From positions 1,674,001 through 1,738,000 of the forward strand of contig NZ_CP112880.1 in the NCBI RefSeq assembly GCF_028747205.1: DNA of 64,000 bases, written 5' to 3'. The notes beneath the pieces were generated by a model, which had not been told where the DNA came from, made no database searches, and saw only the letters and a list, made by a program, of their open reading frames with translations. This DNA is from Streptomyces sp. CA-278952 (GTDB lineage Bacteria; Actinomycetota; Actinomycetes; Streptomycetales; Streptomycetaceae). The position numbers and the translations under genes are program-made. Positions 14,133 through 23,168 of the stretch are shown piece after piece; positions within the stretch are counted from its first letter, which is position 1; every line of letters starts with the position of its first letter.

Positions 14133-15377
14133 TCAGACCGGCAGAGTGACGCGCATCACGAGACCACCGCCCTCGCGGGGCTCCGCGATGATACGGCCTC
14201 CGTGGGCCCGCGCGACGGACCGGGCGATCGACAGGCCGAGTCCGACCCCCTTGTCGCTGCCCGTGCGCTCCGTACGCAGCCGCCTGAAGGGCTCGAAGAG
14301 GTTGTCGATCTCGTAGGCCGGGACCACCGGTCCTGTGTTCGAGACGACGAGCAGGGCCTGCCCGTCCCGGGTTTCGGTGGTGACCTCCACCCAGCCGTCC
14401 TCGGGCACGTTGTAGCGCACGGCGTTCTGCAGGAGGTTCAGCGCGATCCGCTCCAGCAGGACGCCGTTGCCCTGGACGACCGCCGTGGCCCGCTCGCCGC
14501 GGATCACGACCTTCTTCGTCACCGCCTCCGACCGGGCCTGGTCGATGGCGCGCTCGGCGACCTCCGCGAGGTCGACCGGCTTGCGCTCGATGATCTGGTT
14601 GTCGCTGCGGGCCAGCAGCAGCAGCCCCTCGACCAGCTGCTCGCTGCGCTCGTTGGTGGCCAGGAGGGTCTTGCCCAGCTGCTGGAGCTCCGGAGGAGCC
14701 TCGGGGTCGGAGAGATGGACCTCCAGCAGGGTGCGGTTGATCGCCAGCGGGGTGCGCAGCTCGTGCGAGGCGTTGCCGACGAACCGCTGCTGCGCGGTGA
14801 AGGCCCGCTCCAGCCGGTCCAGCATGTCGTCGAAGGTGTCCGCCAGCTCCTTCAGCTCGTCGTCCGGACCGTCCAGCTCGATCCGACGGGTGAGGTCGGT
14901 CCCGGCCACCCGGCGCGCGGTCCGGGTGATCCGGCCGAGCGGGGACAGCACGCGCCCGGCCATGGCGTAGCCGAAGGCGAAGGCGATGACGCTGAGGCCG
15001 ACCAGGGCGAGCAGCGAACGGTTGAGCAGGGTGTCCAGCGCGTGTTTGCGCTGGGACTCGTTGCACGCCTTGAGCGCGGCGTTCGCCTCGTCCGCCGAGA
15101 GGCCCGGCGTGAGGGCGGGGCAGGCGTTGTTGGTGAGCTGGATCTTACTTTCGGGCAGCAGCTTGAACGGCAGATCCGTGCCCACGTGCAGCGCCTGCGC
15201 GGCCAGCATGTAGATGATCGACAGCAGCACGATGCCCGCGATCAGGAACATCCCGCCGTACAGCAGCGTGAGCCGTATCCGGATGGTCGGGCGCAGCCAG
15301 GGGTACGGGGGCTCCTGCTGCTTGGGCTCCCAGGTGGGCTTCGGAGGCGCCGCGGGGAGCCCGGGGGTGGGGGCCAT
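14133..15377 (-). CDS. cutS: CutS sensor histidine kinase
   Basis: A 414-residue membrane kinase. A proline-rich cytosolic N-terminus, one membrane helix (about residues 35-60), an extracellular domain (62-118) with two cysteines, Cys86 and Cys105, a second helix (120-140), HAMP, then phospho-acceptor His205 in GNASHELRTPL and an HATPase domain ending with GVGLGLSIARSVA. CutS is the sensor of the Streptomyces CutRS system, linked in published work to antibiotic production and secretion or redox stress; the Cys pair is thought to be the sensing element (from memory). The length equals that recalled for S. coelicolor CutS. It starts five bases after cutR. Confidence 0.93.
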   Translation of the reverse strand: MAPTPGLPAAPPKPTWEPKQQEPPYPWLRPTIRIRLTLLYGGMFLIAGIVLLSIIYMLAAQALHVGTDLPFKLLPESKIQLTNNACPALTPGLSADEANAALKACNESQRKHALDTLLNRSLLALVGLSVIAFAFGYAMAGRVLSPLGRITRTARRVAGTDLTRRIELDGPDDELKELADTFDDMLDRLERAFTAQQRFVGNASHELRTPLAINRTLLEVHLSDPEAPPELQQLGKTLLATNERSEQLVEGLLLLARSDNQIIERKPVDLAEVAERAIDQARSEAVTKKVVIRGERATAVVQGNGVLLERIALNLLQNAVRYNVPEDGWVEVTTETRDGQALLVVSNTGPVVPAYEIDNLFEPFRRLRTERTGSDKGVGLGLSIARSVARAHGGRIIAEPREGGGLVMRVTLPV

Positions 15378-15382
15378 GGTCC

Positions 15383-16036
15383 TCAGATCCGGTATCCGGA
15401 GCCCGGCACGGTGACGATGACGGGCGGTTCGCCGAGCTTGCGGCGGAGCGTCATGACCGTGACCCGCACCACGTTGGTGAAGGGGTCGGTGTTCTCGTCC
15501 CAGGCCTTCTCCAGCAGCTGTTCCGCCGAGACGACCGCGCCCTCGCTGCGCATGAGGACCTCCAGCACCGCGAACTCCTTCGGGGCGAGCTGGATCTCCA
15601 CCTCGTCACGGAAGACCTCGCGGCGGTTCGGGTCGAGCTTGATGCCGGCGCGCTCCAGGACGGGCGGCAGCGCCACCGTCGTACGGCGGCCCAGCGCGCG
15701 CACCCGGGCGGTCAGCTCGCTGAAGGCGAACGGCTTGGGCAGATAGTCGTCGGCGCCCAGCTCCAGGCCCTCGACCCGGTCGCTGACGTCGCCGGACGCG
15801 GTGAGCATGAGCACCCGGGTGGGCATGCCGAGCTCGACGATCCTGCGGCAGACGTCGTCCCCGTGCACGACCGGGAGGTCCCGGTCCAGCACGACGACGT
15901 CGTAGTCGTTGACCCCGATGCGCTCCAGGGCCCCGGCACCGTCGTAGACGACGTCGACGGCCATGGCCTCCCGGCGCAGTCCGGTGGCCACCGCATCGGC
16001 GAGCAGCTGCTCGTCCTCGACGACGAGTACGCGCAC
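15383..16036 (-). CDS. cutR: CutR response regulator
   Basis: A 217-residue OmpR-family regulator partnered with CutS. The receiver domain has the acidic pair in VVEDEQ, Asp51 in VVLDRDLPVV, Thr (MLTASG) and Lys (PKPFAF). The winged-helix domain (about 125-217) has LAPKEFAVLEVLMRSEG and the final GSGYRI. The GTG start is preferred over a longer open frame because GAAGGA precedes it at good spacing and the length equals the known 217 residues. First gene of the cutR-cutS operon. Confidence 0.94.
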   Translation of the reverse strand: MRVLVVEDEQLLADAVATGLRREAMAVDVVYDGAGALERIGVNDYDVVVLDRDLPVVHGDDVCRRIVELGMPTRVLMLTASGDVSDRVEGLELGADDYLPKPFAFSELTARVRALGRRTTVALPPVLERAGIKLDPNRREVFRDEVEIQLAPKEFAVLEVLMRSEGAVVSAEQLLEKAWDENTDPFTNVVRVTVMTLRRKLGEPPVIVTVPGSGYRI

Positions 16037-16420
16037 GGCGCAGTCCTTCCTTCGGTCCTTCGATGGGTTCACAGAGCCGGCGGCCCACGCGGGGCCCGCC
16101 CGGACACGGGCAGCAATGGCCGACTGTGCGCCTACATCCTGCCCGCAACACGCATAAACCGGCGGTAAGGCGGCGGTGGGCCAGCCCTCCCGGCGGCTGC
16201 CCGCCGGGAAACGGGCGGATTTCCGGGCCAGTTGAGGTTTCTCCGAACCATGGCGCGGGGAAGAGGGGTTCACACCCGCGATCACGCCTGTCACGTGGCA
16301 TGCCACTGCTCGCTCCGTTTCCCCGGAGCGGCGGCGCGATCACCCGCTCCTCCGGCCCCTCGGGCCGGGGGGATCCCGGGCACACCCCCGTGCCACCGAC
16401 CCACGATGAGGGGGCGCATC
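16037..16420. other. Divergent gap between cutR and a small ORF
   Basis: About 380 bases containing the promoters of cutR (leftward) and the 57-residue ORF (rightward). A perfect 12-bp palindrome, GTGGCATGCCAC, lies at 16295-16306 and could be an operator for either. No other gene is supported. Confidence 0.45.
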
Positions 16421-16594
16421 ATGGACGCTTTCACCGCAGGTCTGCTGCATCGCATCAAGACGACCGAGACCGTCCTCACCCGGGCGCGCGAGGACGGCGA
16501 CGACTTCCTCGCGGACGTCGAGCAGGGCGAGCTGGACGATCTGCGCCGTCTCGCCGCCGAGCACGGCGTGGAGATCGGCGCCACCAGCGTCTGA
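16421..16594 (+). CDS. Small conserved Streptomyces hypothetical protein
   Basis: A 57-residue protein that is soluble, mostly helical and acidic (MDAFTAGLLHRIKTTETVL, later DLRRLAAEHGVEIG). The ATG follows a strong GAGGGGG ribosome-binding site; an upstream in-frame start would give 120 residues of poor coding bias. A hairpin follows. Function unknown; no motif seen. Confidence 0.7.
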   Translation: MDAFTAGLLHRIKTTETVLTRAREDGDDFLADVEQGELDDLRRLAAEHGVEIGATSV

Positions 16595-16606
16595 GCCGTA
16601 CGCCAC

Positions 16607-16642
16607 GGGGCCCCGGACACCGTCATGGTGGTCCGGGGCCCC
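16607..16642. terminator. Terminator after the 57-residue ORF
   Basis: A 12-bp GC-rich perfect stem lies between convergent genes. It probably serves both the small ORF and the inositol-monophosphatase-like gene. Confidence 0.75.
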
Positions 16643-16698
16643 TTGGCGTGTGCGACGGCCTCACGCCCCTCGTCAGGGCCTTCCCCGGCGGAACCCCG

Positions 16699-17499
16699 TC
16701 AGTCGTGCCAGGCGCCCAGCTCGTCGAGTGCGGCCTGCAGCGGCTCGAAGACGCCCGGGGTGGCGGCCACCGTCAGGTCGCCGTCGGCGGGCAGCCCAGG
16801 GCGACCGCCGGTCAGCGCCCCCGCCTCCCGGGCGATGAGGTCGCCCGCCGCCAGGTCCCAGGGGTGCAGCCCGCGCTCGTAGTAGCCGTCCAGCCGGCCC
16901 GCCGCCACATCGCAGAGGTCGACGGCCGCCGAGCCGCTGCGCCGGATGTCCCGGAGCCGGGGGATCAGCTGCCGGGCGATGTCCGCCTGGTGGGCGCGGA
17001 CGTGTCCGACGTAGTTGAAACCGGTCGAGACGAGCGCCTGGTCCAGCGGCGGGGCGGGCCGGCAGCGCAGGGCCTCGCCGTTCGCGAACGCACCGCCGCC
17101 GAGGACCGCCCGGTAGGTCTCCCGGCGCATCGGGGCCTCGACGACGCCCACGACCCGCTCTCCGTCGCGCTCGGCGGCGATGGAGACCGCCCAGGTGGGC
17201 AGGCCGTACAGGTAGTTCACCGTGCCGTCGAGCGGGTCGATGACCCAGCGGATGCCGGTGCTGCCCGGGGAGCTGGCCCCCTCCTCGCCGAGGAAGCCGT
17301 CGTCGGGGCGGAAGTCGGAGAGGTAACCGGTGATCAGCTTCTCGGCGGCGATGTCCATCTCGGTGACCACGTCGATGGGGCTGGACTTGGTCGCGGCCAC
17401 CCCCAGGTCGGCCGGGCGGCCGTCGCGCAGCAGGGCTCCGGCGCGGCGGGCGGCCTCGAGGGCGAGGTCGAGCAGTTCGGACAGTGCGGGGTCGGTCAC
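16699..17499 (-). CDS. suhB: Inositol monophosphatase family protein
   Basis: A 266-residue Mg2+- or Li+-sensitive sugar-phosphate phosphatase. The metal-binding motifs are intact: GEEG around residue 72, the hallmark IDPLDGTVNYLYG with Asp88 and Asp91, and HPWDLAAG with the third Asp near 220. The likely substrate is inositol-1-phosphate or a related sugar phosphate such as histidinol phosphate; sequence alone does not decide. The GTG start gives the normal N-terminus. The ferrochelatase gene lies upstream on the same strand with 45 bases between. suhB is near sigA and dut in mycobacteria as well. Confidence 0.88.
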   Translation of the reverse strand: MTDPALSELLDLALEAARRAGALLRDGRPADLGVAATKSSPIDVVTEMDIAAEKLITGYLSDFRPDDGFLGEEGASSPGSTGIRWVIDPLDGTVNYLYGLPTWAVSIAAERDGERVVGVVEAPMRRETYRAVLGGGAFANGEALRCRPAPPLDQALVSTGFNYVGHVRAHQADIARQLIPRLRDIRRSGSAAVDLCDVAAGRLDGYYERGLHPWDLAAGDLIAREAGALTGGRPGLPADGDLTVAATPGVFEPLQAALDELGAWHD

Positions 17500-17544
17500 G
17501 GCGCTCCCAAGGGTTCGGTGCGTAGGGGCAGGCGGTGCTACGGG

Positions 17545-18672
17545 CTACGCGTACGGGCTGTCGGCCCCGGCGGCGGCGGGTTTCGGGGTCCTCGCGGGGC
17601 AGCAGCCGACCGGGCAGAGGTCGTGGGAGGGCCCCAGGGACCCCAGCGCGCAGCGCTCCACCGCCCGGCCGCGCTCGGTCGCTGCGCGCTCCAGGACCAG
17701 GTCCCGTACGGCGGCGGCGAAGCGCGGGTCGTCGCCCACCGTGGCGGACCGGCGGACCGGCAGGCCGATCTCGGCGGCCTTCGCGGTGGCCTCGGTGTCG
17801 AGGTCGTACAGGACCTCCATGTGGTCGGAGACGAAGCCGATGGGCGCCATCACGACCGCGGGGACGCCCTCGGCGCCCAGGCTCTCCAGGTGGTCGCAGA
17901 TGTCGGGCTCCAGCCACGGGATGTGCGGGGCGCCGCTGCGGGACTGGTAGACGAGCTGCCACGGGTACGCGATCCCGGTCTCCTCGCGCACCGCCTCGAT
18001 GATCAGCCGGGCCACGTCGAGGTGCTCGGCGACGTACGCGCCGCCCTCGCCGTGCGCCTCGGCCGGGCCCGAGGCGTCGGCGGCGGAGGTCGGGATGGAG
18101 TGGGTGGTGAACGCGATGTGCGCGCCCGCGCGGACGTCCTCGGGGAGGTCGGCGAGCGAGGCGAGGACGCCGTCCGCCATGGGCGTCACGAAGCCGGGGT
18201 GGTTGAAGTAGTGCCGCAGCTTGTCGACCCGGGGCACGGGCAGCCCCTCGGCCTCCAGGGCGGCCAGCGACTCGGCGAGGTTCTCGCGGTACTGGCGGCA
18301 GCCGGAGTAGGAGGCGTAGGCGCTGGTGGCGAGGACGGCGATCCGGCGGTGCCCGTCGGCGGTCATCTCCCGCAGGACGTCGGTCAGATACGGGGCCCAG
18401 TTGCGGTTGCCCCAGTAGACCGGGAGCTCCAGGCCGTGCTCGGCGAAGTCCTCGCGCAGCGCGTCGAGCAGGGCGCGGTTCTGCGCGTTGATCGGGCTGA
18501 CCCCCCCGAACAGGAAGTAGTGCTGGCCGACCTCCTTGAGGCGTTCCTCGGGGATGCCGCGGCCGCGGGTCACGTTCGCCAGGAACGGGACCACGTCGTC
18601 CGGGCCCTCGGGGCCGCCGAAGGAGAGCAGCAGCAGGGCGTCGTAGGGAGCGGGATCGCGCAGATCGGACAT
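17545..18672 (-). CDS. hemH: Ferrochelatase (coproporphyrin III type)
   Basis: A 375-residue HemH/CpfC. It inserts Fe2+ into a porphyrin, in actinobacteria coproporphyrin III, to make coproheme. The motif [16 protein letters not shown], the catalytic His191 in FTTHSIP and the conserved acidic site in [10 protein letters not shown] are present. Cys125 ([10 protein letters not shown]) together with a C-terminal cluster Cys341, Cys353, Cys357 and Cys358 fits the [2Fe-2S] ligand set known in the M. tuberculosis enzyme, although the C-terminal spacing differs. The ATG at MSDLRDP is preferred over one 15 codons upstream. A short Pro-Ala tail follows the cysteines. Confidence 0.92.
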   Translation of the reverse strand: MSDLRDPAPYDALLLLSFGGPEGPDDVVPFLANVTRGRGIPEERLKEVGQHYFLFGGVSPINAQNRALLDALREDFAEHGLELPVYWGNRNWAPYLTDVLREMTADGHRRIAVLATSAYASYSGCRQYRENLAESLAALEAEGLPVPRVDKLRHYFNHPGFVTPMADGVLASLADLPEDVRAGAHIAFTTHSIPTSAADASGPAEAHGEGGAYVAEHLDVARLIIEAVREETGIAYPWQLVYQSRSGAPHIPWLEPDICDHLESLGAEGVPAVVMAPIGFVSDHMEVLYDLDTEATAKAAEIGLPVRRSATVGDDPRFAAAVRDLVLERAATERGRAVERCALGSLGPSHDLCPVGCCPARTPKPAAAGADSPYA

Positions 18673-18889
18673 GGCATCGATCCTGCCACTCGCCTCCGAC
18701 AGGGCGGCAAGCGACATCCGACACCCCGTCGGAAAGACCGGAAAGACCGGGAAGGCCGGGTATCCCGGCGGCCGGGCAGGTGCGCCGCTCCCCCGGGCCG
18801 CCGCCCGGAATCCGGTGTCCGGGACGTCCCGCCCGGCCGTAAGCTGTATCGGCCAGCTATACGCCTGACAGGCACGACCGGAGTTCCCC

Positions 18890-20137
18890 TTGCCCAGCCC
18901 CTACCGCGCCATCTTCTCCGCCCCCGGTTCGAGGGAATTCTCCGCCGCAGGCTTCTTCGGCCGGATGCCCTTGTCCATGATGGGCATCGGCGTCGTGACG
19001 ATGATCTCCCAGCTCACCGGCGGCTACGGGCTGGCCGGGGCGCTCTCCGCGACCCTGGCGATGTCGGCGGCGGTCTGCGGCCCCCAGGTCTCCCGGCTGG
19101 TCGACCGCTACGGGCAGCGCCGGGTGCTCCGCCCGGTCACGCTGGTCGCGGTGGCGGCGGTGGCGGGCCTGTTGATCTGCGCCCAGCAGGGGGCGCCGGA
19201 GTGGACGCTGTTCGTCTTCTCGGTGGGCGCGGGCTGCGTGCCGAGCGTGGGGTCGATGGTCCGCTCCCGCTGGGCGGAGATCTACCGGGGCTCCAGCCGG
19301 GATCTGCACACCGCGTACGCGTGGGAGTCGATTGTCGACGAGGTGTGCTTCATCTTCGGCCCGATCATCTCCATCGGTCTCTCCACCGCCTGGTTCCCGG
19401 AGGCGGGGCCGCTGATCGCCGCCGCCTTCCTGCTGGTCGGCGTCTTCTGGCTGACCGCGCAGCGGGCGACCGAGCCGGTGCCGCACCCGAAGTCACAGCA
19501 GACCGGGGGCTCGGCGCTGCGCTCGCGGGGACTCCAGGTCCTGGTGGCCACCTTCGTGGCGACGGGCGCGATCTTCGGGGGCGTGGACGTGGTGACCGTG
19601 GCCTTCGCCGAGGAGCGCGGCCACAAGGCCGCGGCCTCGCTGGTACTGGCCGTCTACGCGCTCGGCTCGTGTCTCGCGGGGGCTGTGTTCGGACTGCTGC
19701 ACGTGAAGGGGAACCCCGGGACCAGATGGCTGGTGGGTGTCTGCGCGATGGCCGTGAGTATGATCCCCCTCCTACTGGCCGGGAACCTTCCGTTGCTGGC
19801 CGTGGCGCTCTTTGTCGCGGGCCTCGCCATCGCACCGACGATGGTCACCACCATGGCCCTCGTCGAAGCGCACGTACCGCGCACCAAGCTGACCGAGGGC
19901 ATGACCTGGACCAGTACCGGGCTCGCGGTCGGAGTGGCGCTCGGCTCCTCGGCCGCCGGCTGGGTGGTCGACGCCGCCGGGGCGAAGGCGGGGTACGCGG
20001 TGCCCGTCGTGGCGGGAGCGCTCGCGGCGGCGGTGGCGGTCCTGGGATATCGCCGGCTGGCCGGGCCGGCTGCGACGGGAGGGCGCGGGGAAGATGACCG
20101 ACACCTACGCACGGACGACGACGAGCGCGTGGCGTAA
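18890..20137 (+). CDS. MFS transporter
   Basis: A 415-residue major facilitator protein with about twelve membrane helices. The loop 2-3 motif is present in variant form ([11 protein letters not shown]). The middle loop contains [19 protein letters not shown], characteristic of a Streptomyces efflux subgroup of unknown substrate. The TTG start has a GGAG ribosome-binding site 6 bases upstream. The last 44 bases overlap the following oxidase gene, so the two are translationally coupled. It is divergent from hemH. Export of a product of the neighbouring oxidase is possible but speculative. Confidence 0.85.
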   Translation: MPSPYRAIFSAPGSREFSAAGFFGRMPLSMMGIGVVTMISQLTGGYGLAGALSATLAMSAAVCGPQVSRLVDRYGQRRVLRPVTLVAVAAVAGLLICAQQGAPEWTLFVFSVGAGCVPSVGSMVRSRWAEIYRGSSRDLHTAYAWESIVDEVCFIFGPIISIGLSTAWFPEAGPLIAAAFLLVGVFWLTAQRATEPVPHPKSQQTGGSALRSRGLQVLVATFVATGAIFGGVDVVTVAFAEERGHKAAASLVLAVYALGSCLAGAVFGLLHVKGNPGTRWLVGVCAMAVSMIPLLLAGNLPLLAVALFVAGLAIAPTMVTTMALVEAHVPRTKLTEGMTWTSTGLAVGVALGSSAAGWVVDAAGAKAGYAVPVVAGALAAAVAVLGYRRLAGPAATGGRGEDDRHLRTDDDERVA

Positions 20138-21416
20138 CTGGGCGGGCACCGTCACCGCCCGGCCCGCCCGCACCGAGTCCCCCGCGTCCGTGGACGAGCT
20201 CGCGGACGTGCTGCGCCGGGCGGGCGCCGAGGGCCTGCGGGTGAAGCCGGTCGGCGCGGGCCACTCCTTCACGGCGGCGGCCGCCACGGACGGGGTGCTG
20301 ATACGCCCGGACCTGCTGACCGGGATCCGGGACATCGACCGCACCACGATGACCGTGACGGCGGAGGCGGGCACTCCGCTCAGGCGGCTCAACACCGCAC
20401 TCGCCCGCGAGGGCCTGTCGCTCACGAACATGGGCGACATCATGGAGCAGACGATCGCCGGGGCGACCTCCACCGGTACGCACGGCACGGGCCGGGACTC
20501 GGCGTCGATAGCGGCGCAGATCCGCGCGCTGGAGCTGGTCACCGCCGACGGCACGGTCCTGGTCTGCTCGGAGCGGGAGAACCCGGAGATCTTCGCGGCG
20601 GCCCGGATCGGGCTCGGCGCCCTCGGGGTGATCACCGCGGTCACCCTCGCCGTGGAGCCGATCTTCCTGCTGACGGCCCGTGAGGAGCCGATGACGTTCG
20701 ATAGGGTCACCGCGGAGTTCGATGCCCTGGTCGCAGAGAACGAGCACTTCGAGTTCTACTGGTTCCCGCACACCGGGAACTGCACCACCAAGCGCAACAA
20801 CCGCAGCGCCGGACCGGCCGCCCCGCCCGGGAGGGTGAGGAGCTGGATCGACGACGAGCTGCTGTCCAACGGGGTCTTCCAGGTCGCCTGTTCGCTCGGC
20901 CGCGCGGTCCCGGCGACGATCCCCCCGATAGCCAGGCTCTCCAGCCGGGCGCTGTCGGCGCGGACGTACACCGACATCCCGTACAAGGTGTTCACCAGCC
21001 CGCGCCGCGTGCGGTTCGTGGAGATGGAGTACGCCGTTCCGCGTGAACGGGCGGTGGCGGCGCTGCGGGAGCTGAAGGCCATGGTCGAACGGTCACCGCT
21101 GAAGATCAGCTTCCCGGTCGAGGTGCGCACCGCTCCGGCCGACGACATGGCCCTGTCGACCGCATCGGGCCGGGACAGCGCGTACATCGCGGTGCACCTC
21201 TACAAGGGCACGCCCCACCGGTCGTACTTCACCGCGGTCGAGCGGATCATGACCGCGCACGCCGGCCGGCCGCACTGGGGCAAGATCCACACCCGCGACG
21301 CGGCCTACTTGGCGGGGGTCTACCCGCGCTTCGGCGAGTTCACCGCCCTGCGCGACCGGCTGGACCCGGACCGGCTGTTCGGCAACGACTACCTGCGGCG
21401 CGTGCTCGGCGACTGA
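20094..21416 (+). CDS. FAD-linked aldonolactone oxidase family protein
   Basis: A 440-residue VAO-type flavoprotein. The N-terminal FAD_binding_4 domain (residues 15-185) contains VKPVGAGHSFT, where a His of the conserved GxGHS motif is the usual FAD attachment site, and GDIMEQTIAGATSTGTHGTG. The C-terminal ALO domain has HWGKIH, the signature of L-gulono-/D-arabinono-lactone oxidases and dehydrogenases, and ends with DPDRLFGNDYL. The substrate is probably an aldonolactone or alditol. It overlaps the MFS gene by 44 bases and is followed by a hairpin. Confidence 0.88.
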   Translation: MTDTYARTTTSAWRNWAGTVTARPARTESPASVDELADVLRRAGAEGLRVKPVGAGHSFTAAAATDGVLIRPDLLTGIRDIDRTTMTVTAEAGTPLRRLNTALAREGLSLTNMGDIMEQTIAGATSTGTHGTGRDSASIAAQIRALELVTADGTVLVCSERENPEIFAAARIGLGALGVITAVTLAVEPIFLLTAREEPMTFDRVTAEFDALVAENEHFEFYWFPHTGNCTTKRNNRSAGPAAPPGRVRSWIDDELLSNGVFQVACSLGRAVPATIPPIARLSSRALSARTYTDIPYKVFTSPRRVRFVEMEYAVPRERAVAALRELKAMVERSPLKISFPVEVRTAPADDMALSTASGRDSAYIAVHLYKGTPHRSYFTAVERIMTAHAGRPHWGKIHTRDAAYLAGVYPRFGEFTALRDRLDPDRLFGNDYLRRVLGD

Positions 21417-21441
21417 GTTCCCGAGGCCTCCCGTACGCCGT

Positions 21442-21480
21442 CGGCCCCGGCCCTCTCCCTTGCGGAGGTGGCCGGGGCCG
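21442..21480. terminator. Terminator after the lactone oxidase gene
   Basis: An 11-bp perfect GC-rich stem with a 17-base loop lies between the convergent oxidase and proline-rich membrane protein genes. Confidence 0.7.
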
Positions 21481-21507
21481 CTGTGCTGTGCGCGGTACGC
21501 CGGTGGG

Positions 21508-22674
21508 TCACTCGGCGTCGGCGCCGGGCGGGGCCTGCTCGCCCTGCCCCGGGGCGACGCCCGTGCCGGTCGAGGGCGCGCCCCCTCCGATGTCGCCGGA
21601 GGGCGTCGGGGTGGGCGGCGCCGGGTCGGGCGCGGTCCCGCCGCCGGTCTCGGAGGGGGTCGGCGTGGGGGTGGACCCGGTGCCCGGGTCCTCGCCGCCC
21701 GTGCCCGTGCCGGGGTCGGGGCTCTCACTGGTGCCGTCGCCCGGGTCCGTGGCGGGGGCGGAGCCGGTGCCACCGTCGGGGGTCGGCCGCTGCTCGTCCC
21801 CCTCCCCGTCCCGGCCGGTGTCCCCGGAGGGCGTGGGGTCGGCGGGTCCGGGGTCCCGGTCGTCGCCGCCGCCGCGCACGACGGAGCTGAGGGTGGTGCC
21901 CTGGCCGCCGCTGAGGTCGTTGCCCGAGATCATCTCGAACGCGGTGATCCCGGCCATGGAGACGGCGAAGACCGCGGCGGCCGCGAGCGCGGGGCGCTTC
22001 CAGCCGCGCAGCCGGGTCCCGTGGGTGACGCCCTCGCCGAACGCGTCGTCGGGGACGACCTGGTGCGCTCCGGCCGGGGGAACCATCTGCGTACCGTCGC
22101 CGGCCCGCGGAAGCAGCCGCGTACGGTCGGCCCCGGCCTCCGCTCCTGCGCTCGGACCCTGGCCCTGACCCTGGCCCGGCGGAACCCGGAGCATCCGGGT
22201 CCGCGCGTCGCCGAGGTCCAGCAACTGGGTCCGGTCCGTGTCGACGGGCTTCAGCGGCCGCGTGCTCTCCGCGTCCGGGATCACCTCCGGGACCGCGCCC
22301 GGGTCGACCGTGGGCAGCACCGTGGTGGCGTCCTCGGGCGGCTCCGGCCCGGACCGCCTGGCGGCGCCCCGGTGCCCGGCGGGCGTCGTCTCCTTGGTGT
22401 GCACCGTCACCTGGCGGCCCTCCGGGTGGGTCACCTGGACCGTCACCTCGCGGATCTGCTCGCCGGTGCGGCGGAAGAAGTGCTGGAAGACCGAGCCGCC
22501 GCAGGTGGCGACGACGCTCATCACGCCCGCTCCCGCGATCGTGCCGTACACACCCAACTGCGAGGCCAGCACCGCCGCCGCGACGGCCGCCACGGCACTC
22601 CCGGCGACCTGCGGGAGGCTCAGATCTATGCGCCTCTCCCTGCGTTCTGTGTCACTTTCCGGCGTATGAACCAT
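21508..22674 (-). CDS. Proline/glycine-rich two-segment membrane protein
   Basis: A 388-residue protein of no family I recognise. Residues 20-65 hold a hydrophobic hairpin (AGSAVAAVAAAVLASQLGVY, then a second helix). A cytosolic linker of about 160 residues carries at least five short Thr-Arg/Gln repeats (DRTQLLD, ARTRMLR, DRTRLLP, DGTQMVP, HGTRLRG). A membrane helix near 228-250 leads to a 130-residue tail made almost wholly of Pro, Thr, Ser, Gly and Asp, predicted disordered and probably extracytoplasmic. The ATG at MVHTPESDTERR is preferred; upstream residues look non-coding. The Thr repeats resemble phosphorylation sites. Confidence 0.75.
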   Translation of the reverse strand: MVHTPESDTERRERRIDLSLPQVAGSAVAAVAAAVLASQLGVYGTIAGAGVMSVVATCGGSVFQHFFRRTGEQIREVTVQVTHPEGRQVTVHTKETTPAGHRGAARRSGPEPPEDATTVLPTVDPGAVPEVIPDAESTRPLKPVDTDRTQLLDLGDARTRMLRVPPGQGQGQGPSAGAEAGADRTRLLPRAGDGTQMVPPAGAHQVVPDDAFGEGVTHGTRLRGWKRPALAAAAVFAVSMAGITAFEMISGNDLSGGQGTTLSSVVRGGGDDRDPGPADPTPSGDTGRDGEGDEQRPTPDGGTGSAPATDPGDGTSESPDPGTGTGGEDPGTGSTPTPTPSETGGGTAPDPAPPTPTPSGDIGGGAPSTGTGVAPGQGEQAPPGADAE

Positions 22675-23168
22675 TACCAGCCCCTGCTTGACATCTCTCC
22701 CACCATGCAACAGGAAGGGACAAATGAGCGAAGTGGATAGTTCCGTTTCCGGAGATTGTGTGAAGCACAACACGCGTCAGGGGCATTTCACGGAGAACTG
22801 GGTAACTCAACTCCCGCGCCCCACGAGAAGTTCGGCGGCGCGCCGGTCCACCCCGATGGCTCGAATGGAGTACTGTGACGAGCCCTGGGGCGGACTCCGA
22901 CGTGGGAATCCGCAGCCACCGGAGGGTCCGACGGCACCACTCGAACCGGCGGCGTGAAGGCATCACACGGATGCCTGCTGCACAGAGCGGCCAAATCGGT
23001 CGCTTTGGGTCGCAATGGGTAACCGTGTCATGGTGGTGCACCAGCACGAGCGCCCGACACGCCGGGCAACTTGGCAAGGTTGTGGCAGGCTGCATCCGGG
23101 CAGGTCACACTCGACTAGCGGAAGCAGCGACGCACGTGACGTCGGCAGGCACCACCCGGGAGGTTCCC
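22675..23168. other. Divergent gap before sepH
   Basis: About 490 bases, lower in GC than the rest. An 81-codon plus-strand frame from an ATG at 22712 (MSEVDSSVSG) follows a GGAAGGG, but third-position GC is low and I recognise no homologue, so I do not call a gene. The sepH promoter should lie in the last 150 bases; no clear -35/-10 pair is visible. Confidence 0.4.

Noticed and set aside
18731..18760. GGAAAGACC direct repeats near hemH
   Set aside because: Two or three short imperfect units with no symmetry or known regulator match; probably slippage in a GC-rich gap.
16063..20097. A 1344-codon plus-strand open frame
   Set aside because: It crosses several well-supported minus-strand genes and reads as Arg/Gly/Ala-rich shadow translation, a known effect in high-GC DNA.
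22712..22957. Small frame before sepH (MSEVDSSVSG start)
   Set aside because: A GGAAGGG precedes it but codon use is unlike neighbours and I recognise no homologue. It is possible, but not supported enough to call a gene.
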